A program made the position numbers and the translations under genes. Under the pieces are notes generated by a model. It was not told where the DNA came from, did no database searches, and saw only the letters and a list, made by a program, of their open reading frames with translations. From contig JAMXLF010000064.1 of assembly GCA_024281055.1 (NCBI GenBank), forward strand, positions 1 to 54,846: 54,846 bases of DNA, given 5' to 3'. Shown piece after piece: positions 24,355 through 33,257 of the stretch; within the stretch, counting starts at the first letter, position 1, and every line of letters starts with the position of its first letter. This DNA is from Geobacteraceae bacterium. GTDB lineage: Bacteria; Desulfobacterota; Desulfuromonadia; Geobacterales; Geobacteraceae.

Positions 24355-25059
24355 ATGGCTAGATGTACAGCACCAGTAAGGGGCCATCGCTCAGCGAGCG
24401 CAGCAGCCAACTGCCCTGCATGCGGTGGGCGCTATGGCCGCTATGGGGGTTACAGCGGCTACGGGTCGTACTCACCCTCGTCTTACTCCCCGTCGCAGAG
24501 CAGTGGGGGCGGTCGGAGCAGTGGCGGCGGGTCCGGCCGCAGCGCAAAGCCGCGCTGGTCGCGAGCCGGTTCGTCTGTGTGGTACACGCCTGAAGAAGTG
24601 CGGGCACTCACACCAGTCCGCAACAGCGTCGAGAACCTGGCGAAGCAGCCTGACCTTCGGGACGTCTTCCTCTGCCACGCGTGGGACGACCGGCAGGGGG
24701 CCGCCAAGGAGCTGCACGATCTGCTTGAGTCACGTGGTGTCTCGGTCTGGTTCAGCGAGAAGGACGTTGGCCTCGGTGTGCCCTTGCTCCGCGCGATCGA
24801 CAAGGGGTTGGCGAACTCGCGAATCGGGATCGTGCTGGTGACCCCCGCGCTGCTGCGCCGCCTCCCAGCAGAGGGCATCGCCGACAAAGAACTTTCGGCA
24901 CTCCTCGCGCGTGAGCGGCTCGTTCCCATTGTGCACGAGACAACGTATGAAGCTCTCCGCGAAGTCAGTCCTTTGCTCGGCTCGCGAAGCGGCCTGAGCA
25001 CTGCAGAAGAGCCAATGGCAGAAGTCGCGGCCAAGCTCGCCGAGCTGGTCGCCCTCTAG
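24355..25059 (+). CDS. TIR-domain protein with Cys/His N-terminus
   Basis: 234 aa. Residues 4-23 have C4, H11, C20 and C23 (CPAC), a possible small zinc site. A Gly/Tyr/Ser-rich linker (24-64) leads to a TIR domain (about 101-230): DVFLCHAWDD, VWFSEKDVGLGVPLLRAI, IGIVLVTP and ADKEL, with E179 as candidate catalytic Glu of an NAD-cleaving TIR. Many bacterial TIR proteins act in phage defence through NAD depletion or signalling; that role is inferred here. The strong AAGGAGG site and the flanking attC-like sites mark it as a promoter-less integron cassette gene. Confidence 0.85.
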   Translation: MARCTAPVRGHRSASAAANCPACGGRYGRYGGYSGYGSYSPSSYSPSQSSGGGRSSGGGSGRSAKPRWSRAGSSVWYTPEEVRALTPVRNSVENLAKQPDLRDVFLCHAWDDRQGAAKELHDLLESRGVSVWFSEKDVGLGVPLLRAIDKGLANSRIGIVLVTPALLRRLPAEGIADKELSALLARERLVPIVHETTYEALREVSPLLGSRSGLSTAEEPMAEVAAKLAELVAL

Positions 25060-25172
25060 CTCTGTTGCCCACACGAGTTTGCCATTCAGATGTTGCTGCT
25101 TGGACGCCCTGCCGTTTGTGGGATACTTAGCAACCGTGCTTGTGCCAAGGTCAGTGAGTAGGTGGTCTTCCG

Positions 25173-25229
25173 TTCTAACAAGGCCATAATCAGGACAATC
25201 AGAGCTTGCCTGTTATGGCGGCGTTGGGC
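25173..25229 (+). other. attC integron recombination site
   Basis: TTCTAAC (25173-25179) and GTTGGGC (25223-25229, fitting GTTRRRY) bound a 57-nt element, a typical attC length. Inside, GCCATAA/TTATGGC, CAGG/CCTG and CAA/TTG pair, with single unpaired T and A bases on one arm. Extrahelical bases of this kind direct the integrase to the bottom strand. It separates the TIR gene from the abortive-infection-like gene. Confidence 0.85.
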
Positions 25230-25243
25230 GGCATGAGGTGAAC

Positions 25244-26035
25244 ATGGCCGATCTGAAGAGATCCCAGATCCGAGTTATTGAGGAAGCAATGGCCTTCCCG
25301 AGAGGGTATGGCTACGTGCTAGACTTCTCCGACAGAACGATTCAGGAGTTCTTTGAAGATGAGTTCGGCATTGATATTTTCGCGCCGGAAAACAAAGCTA
25401 ACGGCAGCTCCAAGCGAAACTGTCTGACCATGCTTCTGCTAAGAGTAGACCAACAAACGGCGTTGCGTGTGCTACGTGCCCTCTGGGAGCGCAGAGAAGG
25501 ACTTTTAGAGTCCCTTCCAAGCTCGGACGAAGCCGAGACTGCGAAGGCCAAATCCAGGGCCTTCCAGCAGGTGATAAACCAGGTACAGGCCGAGCCGGCC
25601 CCGCTTACAACCGCAGGTGTCGAGGCGTTCGTTCGAGACAGGACTCTCGAAGAGCTTGTTGCGGACATTGAGCGATCGCTTGCGGCTAACAAACCTGAAG
25701 TTGCCATAGATCATCTACACACATACTGCATGAAGAAGTTTTCGCATCTTCTCGAAGTGCGCGGACAGACCTGTGACAAAGACGAGCCGCTACATTCCAG
25801 ATTCGGCCGTTACCGAAAATGCTTGGAGGCGGAGCAGAGCCTGCACGAGTTCACGTCCCGGGCACTGAAGTCCTTCATTAGCCTGTTTGAGTGTTTCAAT
25901 GATCTGAGAAACAACCACTCACTAGCACATGACAATCAGCTGCTTGCCCCTATGGAGGCCCGATTCATTTTCAGCAGTATCAGCGCCATCTTGGTCATGT
26001 TGCGCGCACTTGAATCTGCGCGTTACGGGGAGTAG
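25244..26035 (+). CDS. Abortive-infection-like protein (Abi C-terminal type)
   Basis: A 263-aa soluble protein. Residues 1-110 are an unrecognised domain. The C-terminal third contains FNDLRNNHSLAHDNQLL followed by EARFIFSSISAILVMLRAL, matching by eye the Abi_C (abortive infection C-terminus) pattern, a HEPN-like helical module with an RN..xxxH motif. It lies directly after the attC site, 14 bp downstream, and has GAGG 5 nt before ATG 25244 (GTG 25238 also possible). Defence by growth arrest on infection is plausible but untested. Confidence 0.7.
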   Translation: MADLKRSQIRVIEEAMAFPRGYGYVLDFSDRTIQEFFEDEFGIDIFAPENKANGSSKRNCLTMLLLRVDQQTALRVLRALWERREGLLESLPSSDEAETAKAKSRAFQQVINQVQAEPAPLTTAGVEAFVRDRTLEELVADIERSLAANKPEVAIDHLHTYCMKKFSHLLEVRGQTCDKDEPLHSRFGRYRKCLEAEQSLHEFTSRALKSFISLFECFNDLRNNHSLAHDNQLLAPMEARFIFSSISAILVMLRALESARYGE

Positions 26036-26105
26036 CGCCACCGCGTAGGTCACGCCACGTCGCGTTGTGTTACACAGAGGTCTATAGCTGTTCGAAGGGG
26101 ATCAA

Positions 26106-26345
26106 ATGGTGGGAGAAATTGATGTTACAGAACAGATCTTGGCGAAGTACGATGAAGTACCGGGTAACGCACTGAGTCGCTCTCCCTCGGAGTCGCCGCT
26201 GAATCTCCATCCGCAAGCCGCAGAAATGTTCATCTGGATGGCCCAACACGCGGTGCATCAGATCGGGAGAGGTACGGAAGCTTATTTGGACTACACGGTG
26301 CCTGTAACTGGGGAAAGGCGAGGGGACGCTGGTAAGAAGTGCTAA
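26106..26345 (+). CDS. Small hypothetical protein, possible third cassette gene
   Basis: 79 aa with AAGGGG before the ATG. Sequence is acidic and Pro/Ser-rich in the middle (NALSRSPSESPLNLHPQ) with MFIWMAQHAVHQIGR. No recognised family. The tail after GERRGDAG looks non-conserved, so the reading frame may have lost its original end. It follows the abortive-infection-like gene without a recognisable attC between them. A hairpin GCTA-a-CTTA/TAAG-TAGC straddles the end at 26341-26362. Confidence 0.45.
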   Translation: MVGEIDVTEQILAKYDEVPGNALSRSPSESPLNLHPQAAEMFIWMAQHAVHQIGRGTEAYLDYTVPVTGERRGDAGKKC

Positions 26346-26553
26346 CTTAGGCGTGATAAGTAGCTAAATATTGGTCATTGCCCACGGGAGTCGCGGCCAT
26401 CCACCAGAGGTCGCGGATGAATGAGAAATAAATGGGGTCGTGCTTTGCATTTGGTGATTTGTAGTGGAGTGAGGTTGAAAGACGGGGACGGCTTGCTGGG
26501 GAGGGGAGGAATACAGGGACATTCTATTTGTTCCCTAACAGATGGCTAGCCGA

Positions 26554-26883
26554 CTACTCCTTCCACCTGAACCGATTCTGCCCACCAATCCTGATGTTCA
26601 GCAGAAGCACCGGCTCCGATGATTCCGGCGGCACCCAGTAGAGAACCAGGAAATCCCGTGCGCCTGCATCCAGCAGGTATTCCCTTACCGTGACCGATTT
26701 CCCCCCGACCGTCCGCCTGCGAACCGGCGCGATTTGATCGAAGCCGCCGATATTCTCCAGCATGGCCCGGTAGCTCGCCTCAAGCCGCTCTATGAACCGG
26801 ACCGCACCCAAGTCCGCATACTCCAGCAGGAATTCATTGAGCCTGCGGGCGAAAAGCGGGGTGGCAACAACCGCTCTCCTCAC
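26554..26883 (-). CDS. RelE/ParE-type toxin
   Basis: A 109-aa putative toxin: VVATPLFARRLNEFLLEYADLGAVRFIERLEASY, then GFDQIAPVRRRTVGGKSVTVREYLL and LVLYWVPPES, in RelE/ParE-like order. The GTG at 26883 overlaps the antitoxin stop (GTGA). The track to its left is followed by non-coding DNA. It forms a type II pair with the gene at 26880-27158. Confidence 0.8.
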   Translation of the reverse strand: MRRAVVATPLFARRLNEFLLEYADLGAVRFIERLEASYRAMLENIGGFDQIAPVRRRTVGGKSVTVREYLLDAGARDFLVLYWVPPESSEPVLLLNIRIGGQNRFRWKE

Positions 26884-27158
26884 TTGCCCTGCCTCTTCTG
26901 GGAGGCCTTCGCATGCTTCGTCGCATCGGCGAACATCTTGTCGATCTTGTCTGCCGGCACGGTGATGCCGGTAAGCTGATACTCTTCCCAAGCCGCCAAT
27001 GCCTCTGCCTCAAAAGCCTGATCAGCCTCGGCAGCCTCAAGTGCGGGGGTCCCTACCGATTCGAGGACAGCCGCCATCGGCCGCCCAACCTTACGGGCAT
27101 ATCTCTCAAGACGATCGGCAAACTCGTCGCTCACACGCAGGTTTAGCTGTCGACTCAT
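26880..27158 (-). CDS. Ribbon-helix-helix-type antitoxin
   Basis: A 92-aa protein. The N-terminal SRQLNLRVSDEFADRLERYARKVGRP resembles a ribbon-helix-helix DNA-binding unit; the rest is acidic and helical. ATG 27158 is preferred because GGAGG lies just upstream; an in-frame ATG at 27179 would include it. It overlaps the toxin start by 4 bp. A direct repeat TGCTAGCA(TC) at 27180-27199 just upstream may be the operator. Confidence 0.8.
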   Translation of the reverse strand: MSRQLNLRVSDEFADRLERYARKVGRPMAAVLESVGTPALEAAEADQAFEAEALAAWEEYQLTGITVPADKIDKMFADATKHAKASQKRQGK

Positions 27159-27179
27159 TTTGCTTCCTCCCAGTTTCAA

Positions 27180-27199
27180 ATGCTAGCATCTGCTAGCAT
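27180..27199. promoter_or_regulatory. Direct repeat, probable antitoxin operator
   Basis: TGCTAGCATC occurs twice in tandem (27180-27189 and 27190-27199). Each unit holds the palindrome TGCTAGCA. Tandem short palindromes ahead of a ribbon-helix-helix antitoxin gene are typical autoregulation sites. Confidence 0.6.
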
Positions 27200-27250
27200 C
27201 CCAGTCAAGATAAAAGGGGCGCGGGGGCAGGCCGGGAAAAATGGGGTCGG

Positions 27251-30200
27251 TCAATGCCCCATGATAACCTTGCCCGGCTCGGTGACCAGCGTCTCCGGGA
27301 GCTTGAAGGCCCTCTTGAAGATGTTGTACACGCCGCGGGGTAATGCAGTCATCTGAAGGGTCGAGACCTTTGGATCGTCCCACGGCCCCTTTGCCTCGAA
27401 ATACACGACCAGCAGGCGTTTCTTTTCACCGGTCAGTATCCAGCCGATGACCGGAATCCGACTTATGAACTTGCCGACGGTCTGCAGCGGCTGTACGCCG
27501 ACTTTGAGATCGACCTCTTTCCGGACGAGGTCCGATGTCCCCACAGCCGTCATATCTATGGACGGACTGTCGATGGTCAGGTCGTTGGTCGAAGCAATCC
27601 CGTCACGCAGGGAAAAATTCACGTCGATGCGGTTGTAGGGCATGCCGGTGCTCACCATGTCCGGAAGCCGGAAATCCAGCAGTTGCGATACGTTGAGGAT
27701 GGAAAAGATCTTGGAGATGATGCGATATTTGTTGATGACCCCTTTCTCCATGTGCATTCCGACCGACCCCTGAAGGGTCTTTTCCAGCGCAGCCTTGGTG
27801 TCGCCCCTGGCTGTCAGTTCCGCCTGCAGCGTCAGGCGCCCGGAAAGCTCCTTCGTCACTCTGAAAACGTTGAAAAATTCTTTCGCGTCGATGGCTTCCA
27901 TGCGGCAGCTGACCCGGTAGCCGGGCCCGTCCGGAATGCTGACGTCTGCTTCGCCCTCCCCGGTGATAACCCCGCCGAACGCGTCAATCCGGACCGACTG
28001 GATTTCGAGCGCATTCCTTGAAATGGTGAGATGCGTGTGAATCGATTTGAAAGGAACCCGGTCTGTCACTCCACCTGCCGGAAGGCGGATCATGCCATTC
28101 GACAGCTCGATTTCCGCAAGTCCACGGCCTGTGCTCTTCATCTGTTCCCAATCGGTCCCCCTTACGGCTAGATCTCCTTGGGCGGCCAGCGTCCCGGTGC
28201 AATACTCCTGCGTGCCCGCGGCACGCAGAAGCTGTGCTGCGTCCACATGGTCAAGGCTGTAGTGTGCCTGGTACACCGGCCCGCCAGTGGCCGCGAAATC
28301 CATCCGCCCGTTGCCGGAAACGGTCCCGCCGAACATGCCGGCTTTGAGATCCCGGACGGTCAGGACGTCTTCCCCCAGTGACAGGTTCGCATCGAGCACG
28401 GTATAGGGTATGCGTTTTCCATCTTCCCTCCCGGAGGAAGGTGAAGGGATAAGTTCTCCTCCCTGCAGGTGCAGCCTGGCGGTGCCATGGGCCGTTTTTT
28501 CAAGCTCTGCGCGGGTTTTTCCCTGGGCGGCCAGCTCCCCTTCCGCGGTGAGAAGTCCGGTGAGGCGCGGCTTCGCGCCCGCCGCACGCAGGAGATGGTC
28601 CGCGTCCAGATGGTCCAGGCTGTAGCGCACCCGGTACAGGGGCCCGCCGTCTGCGGTGAAATCGGCCTCCACGCTGCCGGAAACGGTCCCGCCGAATACG
28701 CCGACACGAAGGGCCTGAACAACCAGTCGGTCATTTTCAAGGGATAGTTCCGTGTCGAGCTGCTTGAACGGGATATCCCGGGCGCTCCCCGCTGCCGACG
28801 TTACCCGCGCCTTCAGGGTAATGGCACGGGGGTGTTCTTCGGCTCTTCCGGTGCGTTTCAGCCGGGTAAACGGCGCCAGGTCTTCCACGACGAGATGGGG
28901 GAAATCGACGCGAAGGGTGATCTTCGGCGCCCCGACATCGAGAACTTCACCCCCCATGGTGAATGTGGAGCGCTTGACCTGCCCCGACAGGGACGCGACC
29001 AGCAGGTTCCTGTCCTTCAATGAAACGCTGCCGGAAAGATTTGTCACCTTTGGTACCTGCCCGGGGGCATGGAAACCGAAGTCCTCCGGATGCAGTTCGG
29101 GGAAGGAAAAGACCATATCTGCCGCGGGGTTGGAGAGCCCTGTCACGCGCCCCTTGACGGCGAAGGGGGAATGTCCCACCCTGCCGGTCAGCTGCTCCGT
29201 TTCCAGTGTAGCTTCCCTCAGGTGGATGGTCCCGGTAATGTCGCTCAACGGTTTGATCTCTTCGAACGGCCGTGCGGAAAATCCCGCAAGGACCACGTCC
29301 CCCTTGAGCCTCATGCCATCGGGCTTGGCAAGATTACCTTCCCCGCTGATGCGGGCCTGCAACCTGCCCGACGGGTGAAATTTGTGCAGCCCCGGCACGA
29401 TGGGGATAAGGGGGTCGATCATGAACTGGTTGGTTGTCGCCGTGAACGACAGGGGTTCCCGGTCGCGGTACCGGTACGTTGCGTCGGCCGTGACGTCGAG
29501 GGGTGGGAGATCAAAGCGGAAATCCTCAAGCCGGGCTTCTCCGCTCCCCAGCCGGGCAGTGAACCGGAGTTGGTTTGCGGTGCCGGCCGGTTTGTGCAGC
29601 AGCTGCCGGTACCGGTAGTCCGCGCCGGAAAGGTCCCATGACCCGGTGAGCCGGTAATCCGCAGCCTGTCCGGCTCCGGACAGCTGAAGGAGCGACGTGC
29701 CGCTGAAGGCCATTGCGGCGCCCTTTTCCTGCCGGAAAAGCCATGCGACTTCGGCCGCTCCCGGGGTAATTGCCATGGTGAAGGGGAACAGGCACGGAGT
29801 ACCGAGGGGGTAATCGGCGATCTTTCCCTCCAGGGTGAACGGCGAGGCGCCGAAATTTCCCGTCATGCGGCGCAGGAGGAAGTCCTTGCCGCGCATCTCC
29901 AGGTAGCCCTTTATGTCGTTGAAGGTGGGAACGTGCGGGCCCAAGGCCACCAGTCCCTTCTCGACACGGCCGCGGATGAGAAGGACGTTGTAGTTGTCGC
30001 CGCGCTCCATGTGGAGGATCTGGCTGACCCTGCCGTCGAGCCTCCCCTCATCGAGCCGGTAGACTCCTCCCCGGATGTGCCGCTCGATGAAGTCGGCAGT
30101 ACCCTTGGGAATAATGCCGTAGGGGATATACTGGTGGAACTCTTCGAGGCGGAAGGAAGTGGTGACGGCCCGGGCCGTGATGCGCGGGTCCTCGGAATGG

Positions 30201-31189
30201 ATGTCGCCGAGGGTACAGCTCCCCGTGACCCGGAGGCCATCGACGGTGAGGTTGAGGGATTTCACCGCGAGGTCCCGTGGGGTGAGCTCCACTTCGCAGG
30301 CGAGACGAACATCCCGGGGGGTGAGGACTGAGTGGAAGACCCGGGGGTAGTTGAAGCGGAGGTCCCTGATGTGGAGGTTCCCTTTGGTCGCGAACTCGCC
30401 CGGCTTCCCCTTGAAGACCCCTTCGAGGTCCAGGCGCCCGCGCAATCGCTCGCAGGGGAGCCAGCGGCCGTAATAGGGCCAGTAGCGGCCTGCGTCGAGG
30501 TTCTTTACCGCCAGCGTTACGTCAAGTTTCGCATCCTTCATGGACTCTTGCTGCGCGGGGATCCGTGCGGTGCCGGAGGCGGATACCGCGGTGTTTCCGT
30601 TCTCATCGGTGATCGTGGCGGAAAGCCTGAACGCGGACGTTTCTCCCCTGGCAAGCCCGTTTACGTCCAGGTCCAGGTTCTCCACTGAAGCGGCGAACCC
30701 GTGGGGATCGATCGAGCGGTCGGTAAAACGGACCTGGCCATTCTTTATGCGGACTGAATTGAGGTGGATCTTGTACTCGGAAGGCTTTCCCGTGAGTAAG
30801 TCATCTATAGTGAAGGTCCCCGCGCGGTCTCTGCTGAGCATGAGGATCGGCCGGTCGACGACAACTTCCCGCAGGCGCACCTCCTTATGGAGCAGGGGAA
30901 GCAAGGCGAGCTTGAAGGTAAGCTCGCCGACCTCCAGGAAGGGGACATCCCCCGATTTCTCCATGATGGTGATACCCCGGAAAACGACGGTAGGGACCAG
31001 ATGCCAGGAGAAGGAGGCGGTTTCATAGGAGACCCGGCGGTTCAGGGCTTTTTCTGCTGTGGACAGGATCCTGGTCCTGTAGGTTTCAAGGTCCACCAGG
31101 GGCGGAACGAGGATAACCGCTGTTGCCGCGGCAAAGGCTGCGGCGAGAAGAATGCCCGCGACAACTTTAAGGTACGTTTTGACGGCCAT
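27251..31189 (-). CDS. Giant AsmA-like protein (lipid-transport type)
   Basis: A 1312-aa protein with one N-terminal transmembrane helix (about 7-27) and a very long periplasmic chain rich in beta strands. The N-terminal block (LVDLETYRTRILSTAEKALNRRV...FSWHL) is typical of AsmA/DUF748 proteins. They are thought to form lipid-carrying bridges across the periplasm. Residues about 800-1200 contain three related blocks of about 150 aa, each with FGGTVSG/FGGVITG, a Y..DHLDADHLLRAAG-like segment and an ELEKT/ALEKT helix. Start 31189 is a judgement; no strong ribosome binding site is seen and 31234 is possible. It is the largest gene of the window. Confidence 0.88.
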   Translation of the reverse strand: MAVKTYLKVVAGILLAAAFAAATAVILVPPLVDLETYRTRILSTAEKALNRRVSYETASFSWHLVPTVVFRGITIMEKSGDVPFLEVGELTFKLALLPLLHKEVRLREVVVDRPILMLSRDRAGTFTIDDLLTGKPSEYKIHLNSVRIKNGQVRFTDRSIDPHGFAASVENLDLDVNGLARGETSAFRLSATITDENGNTAVSASGTARIPAQQESMKDAKLDVTLAVKNLDAGRYWPYYGRWLPCERLRGRLDLEGVFKGKPGEFATKGNLHIRDLRFNYPRVFHSVLTPRDVRLACEVELTPRDLAVKSLNLTVDGLRVTGSCTLGDIHSEDPRITARAVTTSFRLEEFHQYIPYGIIPKGTADFIERHIRGGVYRLDEGRLDGRVSQILHMERGDNYNVLLIRGRVEKGLVALGPHVPTFNDIKGYLEMRGKDFLLRRMTGNFGASPFTLEGKIADYPLGTPCLFPFTMAITPGAAEVAWLFRQEKGAAMAFSGTSLLQLSGAGQAADYRLTGSWDLSGADYRYRQLLHKPAGTANQLRFTARLGSGEARLEDFRFDLPPLDVTADATYRYRDREPLSFTATTNQFMIDPLIPIVPGLHKFHPSGRLQARISGEGNLAKPDGMRLKGDVVLAGFSARPFEEIKPLSDITGTIHLREATLETEQLTGRVGHSPFAVKGRVTGLSNPAADMVFSFPELHPEDFGFHAPGQVPKVTNLSGSVSLKDRNLLVASLSGQVKRSTFTMGGEVLDVGAPKITLRVDFPHLVVEDLAPFTRLKRTGRAEEHPRAITLKARVTSAAGSARDIPFKQLDTELSLENDRLVVQALRVGVFGGTVSGSVEADFTADGGPLYRVRYSLDHLDADHLLRAAGAKPRLTGLLTAEGELAAQGKTRAELEKTAHGTARLHLQGGELIPSPSSGREDGKRIPYTVLDANLSLGEDVLTVRDLKAGMFGGTVSGNGRMDFAATGGPVYQAHYSLDHVDAAQLLRAAGTQEYCTGTLAAQGDLAVRGTDWEQMKSTGRGLAEIELSNGMIRLPAGGVTDRVPFKSIHTHLTISRNALEIQSVRIDAFGGVITGEGEADVSIPDGPGYRVSCRMEAIDAKEFFNVFRVTKELSGRLTLQAELTARGDTKAALEKTLQGSVGMHMEKGVINKYRIISKIFSILNVSQLLDFRLPDMVSTGMPYNRIDVNFSLRDGIASTNDLTIDSPSIDMTAVGTSDLVRKEVDLKVGVQPLQTVGKFISRIPVIGWILTGEKKRLLVVYFEAKGPWDDPKVSTLQMTALPRGVYNIFKRAFKLPETLVTEPGKVIMGH

Positions 31190-31277
31190 GCGCACATTTC
31201 GCTGGAACGGATGGTTAATCCTCAACAACAGCACGTGAGGGTATGATCTCGAATTTTAATGCATAACCGCGTGACTG

Positions 31278-31676
31278 CTACTTCTTCGTCGAAGCTTCTT
31301 GACGGCTCCCGGACATGGCGCGCTTGCACACTTGGGAAAGATGGGCCTCATTGGCTTCAAGGCAGCGTGCGATACGTCCTTCGCCCGGTTCGACGCCCGT
31401 GCAGAACAGGGCAATGTCGTCTTCGCATGCCTGATGCACTCCTTTAAGCTGTGCCTGCAGCTTCTCGAGCCGTTGCCTGCATGCGGAGGAGAGTGCCACC
31501 GCATCCGTCTTCAGGCAAGCGACTATCCGCCCCCCGCCGGCCGGGACATTGGGGCACAGCGCCGCAATGTCCCTTGCGCAGGGGTTGGCGAGGGCGGTCG
31601 CCGTGCATGACAGCGTCAGGCAAAGGGAAACGAGAAACGAATTTACCGGATGCTTCACGCTTCTTCGAGCTTCCAT
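31278..31676 (-). CDS. Exported Cys-rich GLG1-repeat protein
   Basis: A 132-aa protein with a signal peptide (cleavage near ALA-NPC, about 31). It carries two Cys-rich GLG1-type repeats: C..DIAALCPNV..GGGRIVACL...LSSACR and C..DIALFCTGV..GEGRIARCL...LSQVCK. Each has four Cys, likely disulfides. The site AAGGAGAG precedes the ATG. It starts 12 bp after the phospholipase D gene, so they are co-transcribed. A paralogue is at 44496-44918. Confidence 0.85.
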   Translation of the reverse strand: MEARRSVKHPVNSFLVSLCLTLSCTATALANPCARDIAALCPNVPAGGGRIVACLKTDAVALSSACRQRLEKLQAQLKGVHQACEDDIALFCTGVEPGEGRIARCLEANEAHLSQVCKRAMSGSRQEASTKK

Positions 31677-31688
31677 GTGACTCTCCTT

Positions 31689-33257
31689 TCAGAGCTGGCT
31701 TTCGAGCGGCAGGAACGACAGAAACCATACCCCGAAGCGTCGCCATACCCCTGCGTGAGGTTCACTCCCGTAGCTGACGTCCTGTCCGGCTTCCCGCCCG
31801 GTCCAGGTGAGGTTGCCATCGTCATCAATGCTGAGGCGGTAGCAGTCCTCCCGCATCGTCTCTTCGATGCGTTCGGCCACCAGGCGTCCCAGCTCCGGAT
31901 TGTCGAAAAGTATACCGATTTCGGTGTTGATGTCCACCGATCGGGGATCGAGATTGAGCGAACCCACAAAGACCTTCCGCCGGTCCAGCACGAAGACCTT
32001 GGCGTGGAGACTCGCCCGGGAGGAGCCGGCAACGCCGCCCGTCTGCTTCTTTCCCGCCGCCCGCTTTCCACGGGGTTCAGTCCCGGCGTTGACCTCGTAA
32101 AGTCCGACACCGGCCTGGAGCAGAGGTTTGCGATACTTCGCATAGCCCGCATGCACGGCCGATACGTCGGATGAGGCGAGCGAGTTAGTCAGTATGCTCA
32201 CCCGCACTCCCCGGTCGCGAAGCGCGCGGAAGAACGAGACGCCTGCCTTCCCCGGTACGAAGTAGGGCGAGACCACGAGGAGTTCCTGTTCGACCTCATC
32301 GAAAACGGGCCTGAGCTTCGGGAGCAGCCGGAGCTTCATCTTAGCAGTTGCAGGGTCCGCCTTGGCCGGGCTGTCGTATACGAGCTTGGCCGTGCCCCAG
32401 AAAAACGGGAGCTCGCCCCGGGCAAGGTAGTCGGCGACCTTCGACTGTCGGATCTCTTCGGCATAGGCCGAAGCCTGCCGAGATTCGGCAAAGGCCCGCA
32501 GTTCGTCATGCCAGCGGAAGATATCGTCGCCTGTGGGATCTGCCCCCCCCAGTGCCGCGATCGGAAAGGCCGCCGGGCTGTTCCAGTAAAGATCGAAGGA
32601 GGAAGAGACCTCATCGACCACCGGCCCAACCGCCATCACATCCAGATCGCTGAAATCGAGGTCGGAGCGCGCCTCGAAGTATTCATCGCCGATGTTCCGC
32701 CCTCCCAGGATCGTGATCTGGTTGTCGGCGGTGAACGACTTGTTGTGCATCCGCCGGTTGACACGGCCGAAGTCGGCGAGTATGCCGAGCCCACGGGCCG
32801 AACGGAGCGCGACCGGGTTGAACAGGCGCACCTCGACGTTGCGGTGCGCAGCGATGGCGAGGAGCGTTTCATCCTTTGCGGCCGTTCCCAGGTCATCCAG
32901 CAGCAGCCTGACCCGGACGCCCCGGTCGGCGGCCCGCAGGATGTGATCGAGGAGAAGGCGGCCCGTGGTATCGCCATGCAAGATGTAATACTGTATGTCG
33001 AGGCTCCGGTCCGCGGTGTCGGCGAGGGCGAGTCGCGCCAGAAAGGCGTCGAGCCCGCGGCCGAGAGGATGGAGTCCCGATTTGCCGGGATGGCTCTCCG
33101 CGAGCGGGGCCACGGAGCGGCCAAGCCGCGTGTCGGCTGTTTCCCTCAGCGCACGGGAATCCACCCGCGGGTAGTCCGTTGGCAGTGTCGCGCATCCCGA
33201 TGCCAGCAGCACGAGCGCAAGAAGATAACGGATGACCGAATGCAGGGAATCTCTCAT
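31689..33257 (-). CDS. Phospholipase D/cardiolipin synthase-like lipoprotein
   Basis: A 522-aa protein with lipobox LASGC (Cys near 19). It has two HKD active sites: MHNKSFTADN near residue 205 and LHAKVFVLDR near 440, both complete (HxKxxxxD). Each is followed by a Gly/Asn motif (GGRN, GSLN). It fits periplasmic phosphatidyltransferases or phospholipases of the D family. The start is the ATG directly before RDSLHSVIRYLLALV; the Shine-Dalgarno is weak. It leads a two-gene unit with the GLG1-repeat protein. Confidence 0.9.
   Translation of the reverse strand: MRDSLHSVIRYLLALVLLASGCATLPTDYPRVDSRALRETADTRLGRSVAPLAESHPGKSGLHPLGRGLDAFLARLALADTADRSLDIQYYILHGDTTGRLLLDHILRAADRGVRVRLLLDDLGTAAKDETLLAIAAHRNVEVRLFNPVALRSARGLGILADFGRVNRRMHNKSFTADNQITILGGRNIGDEYFEARSDLDFSDLDVMAVGPVVDEVSSSFDLYWNSPAAFPIAALGGADPTGDDIFRWHDELRAFAESRQASAYAEEIRQSKVADYLARGELPFFWGTAKLVYDSPAKADPATAKMKLRLLPKLRPVFDEVEQELLVVSPYFVPGKAGVSFFRALRDRGVRVSILTNSLASSDVSAVHAGYAKYRKPLLQAGVGLYEVNAGTEPRGKRAAGKKQTGGVAGSSRASLHAKVFVLDRRKVFVGSLNLDPRSVDINTEIGILFDNPELGRLVAERIEETMREDCYRLSIDDDGNLTWTGREAGQDVSYGSEPHAGVWRRFGVWFLSFLPLESQL

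Noticed and set aside
26036-26105. Third attC site between the abortive-infection-like gene and the small ORF
   Set aside because: A GTTGTGT box is present but no complementary partner box or paired arms could be found.
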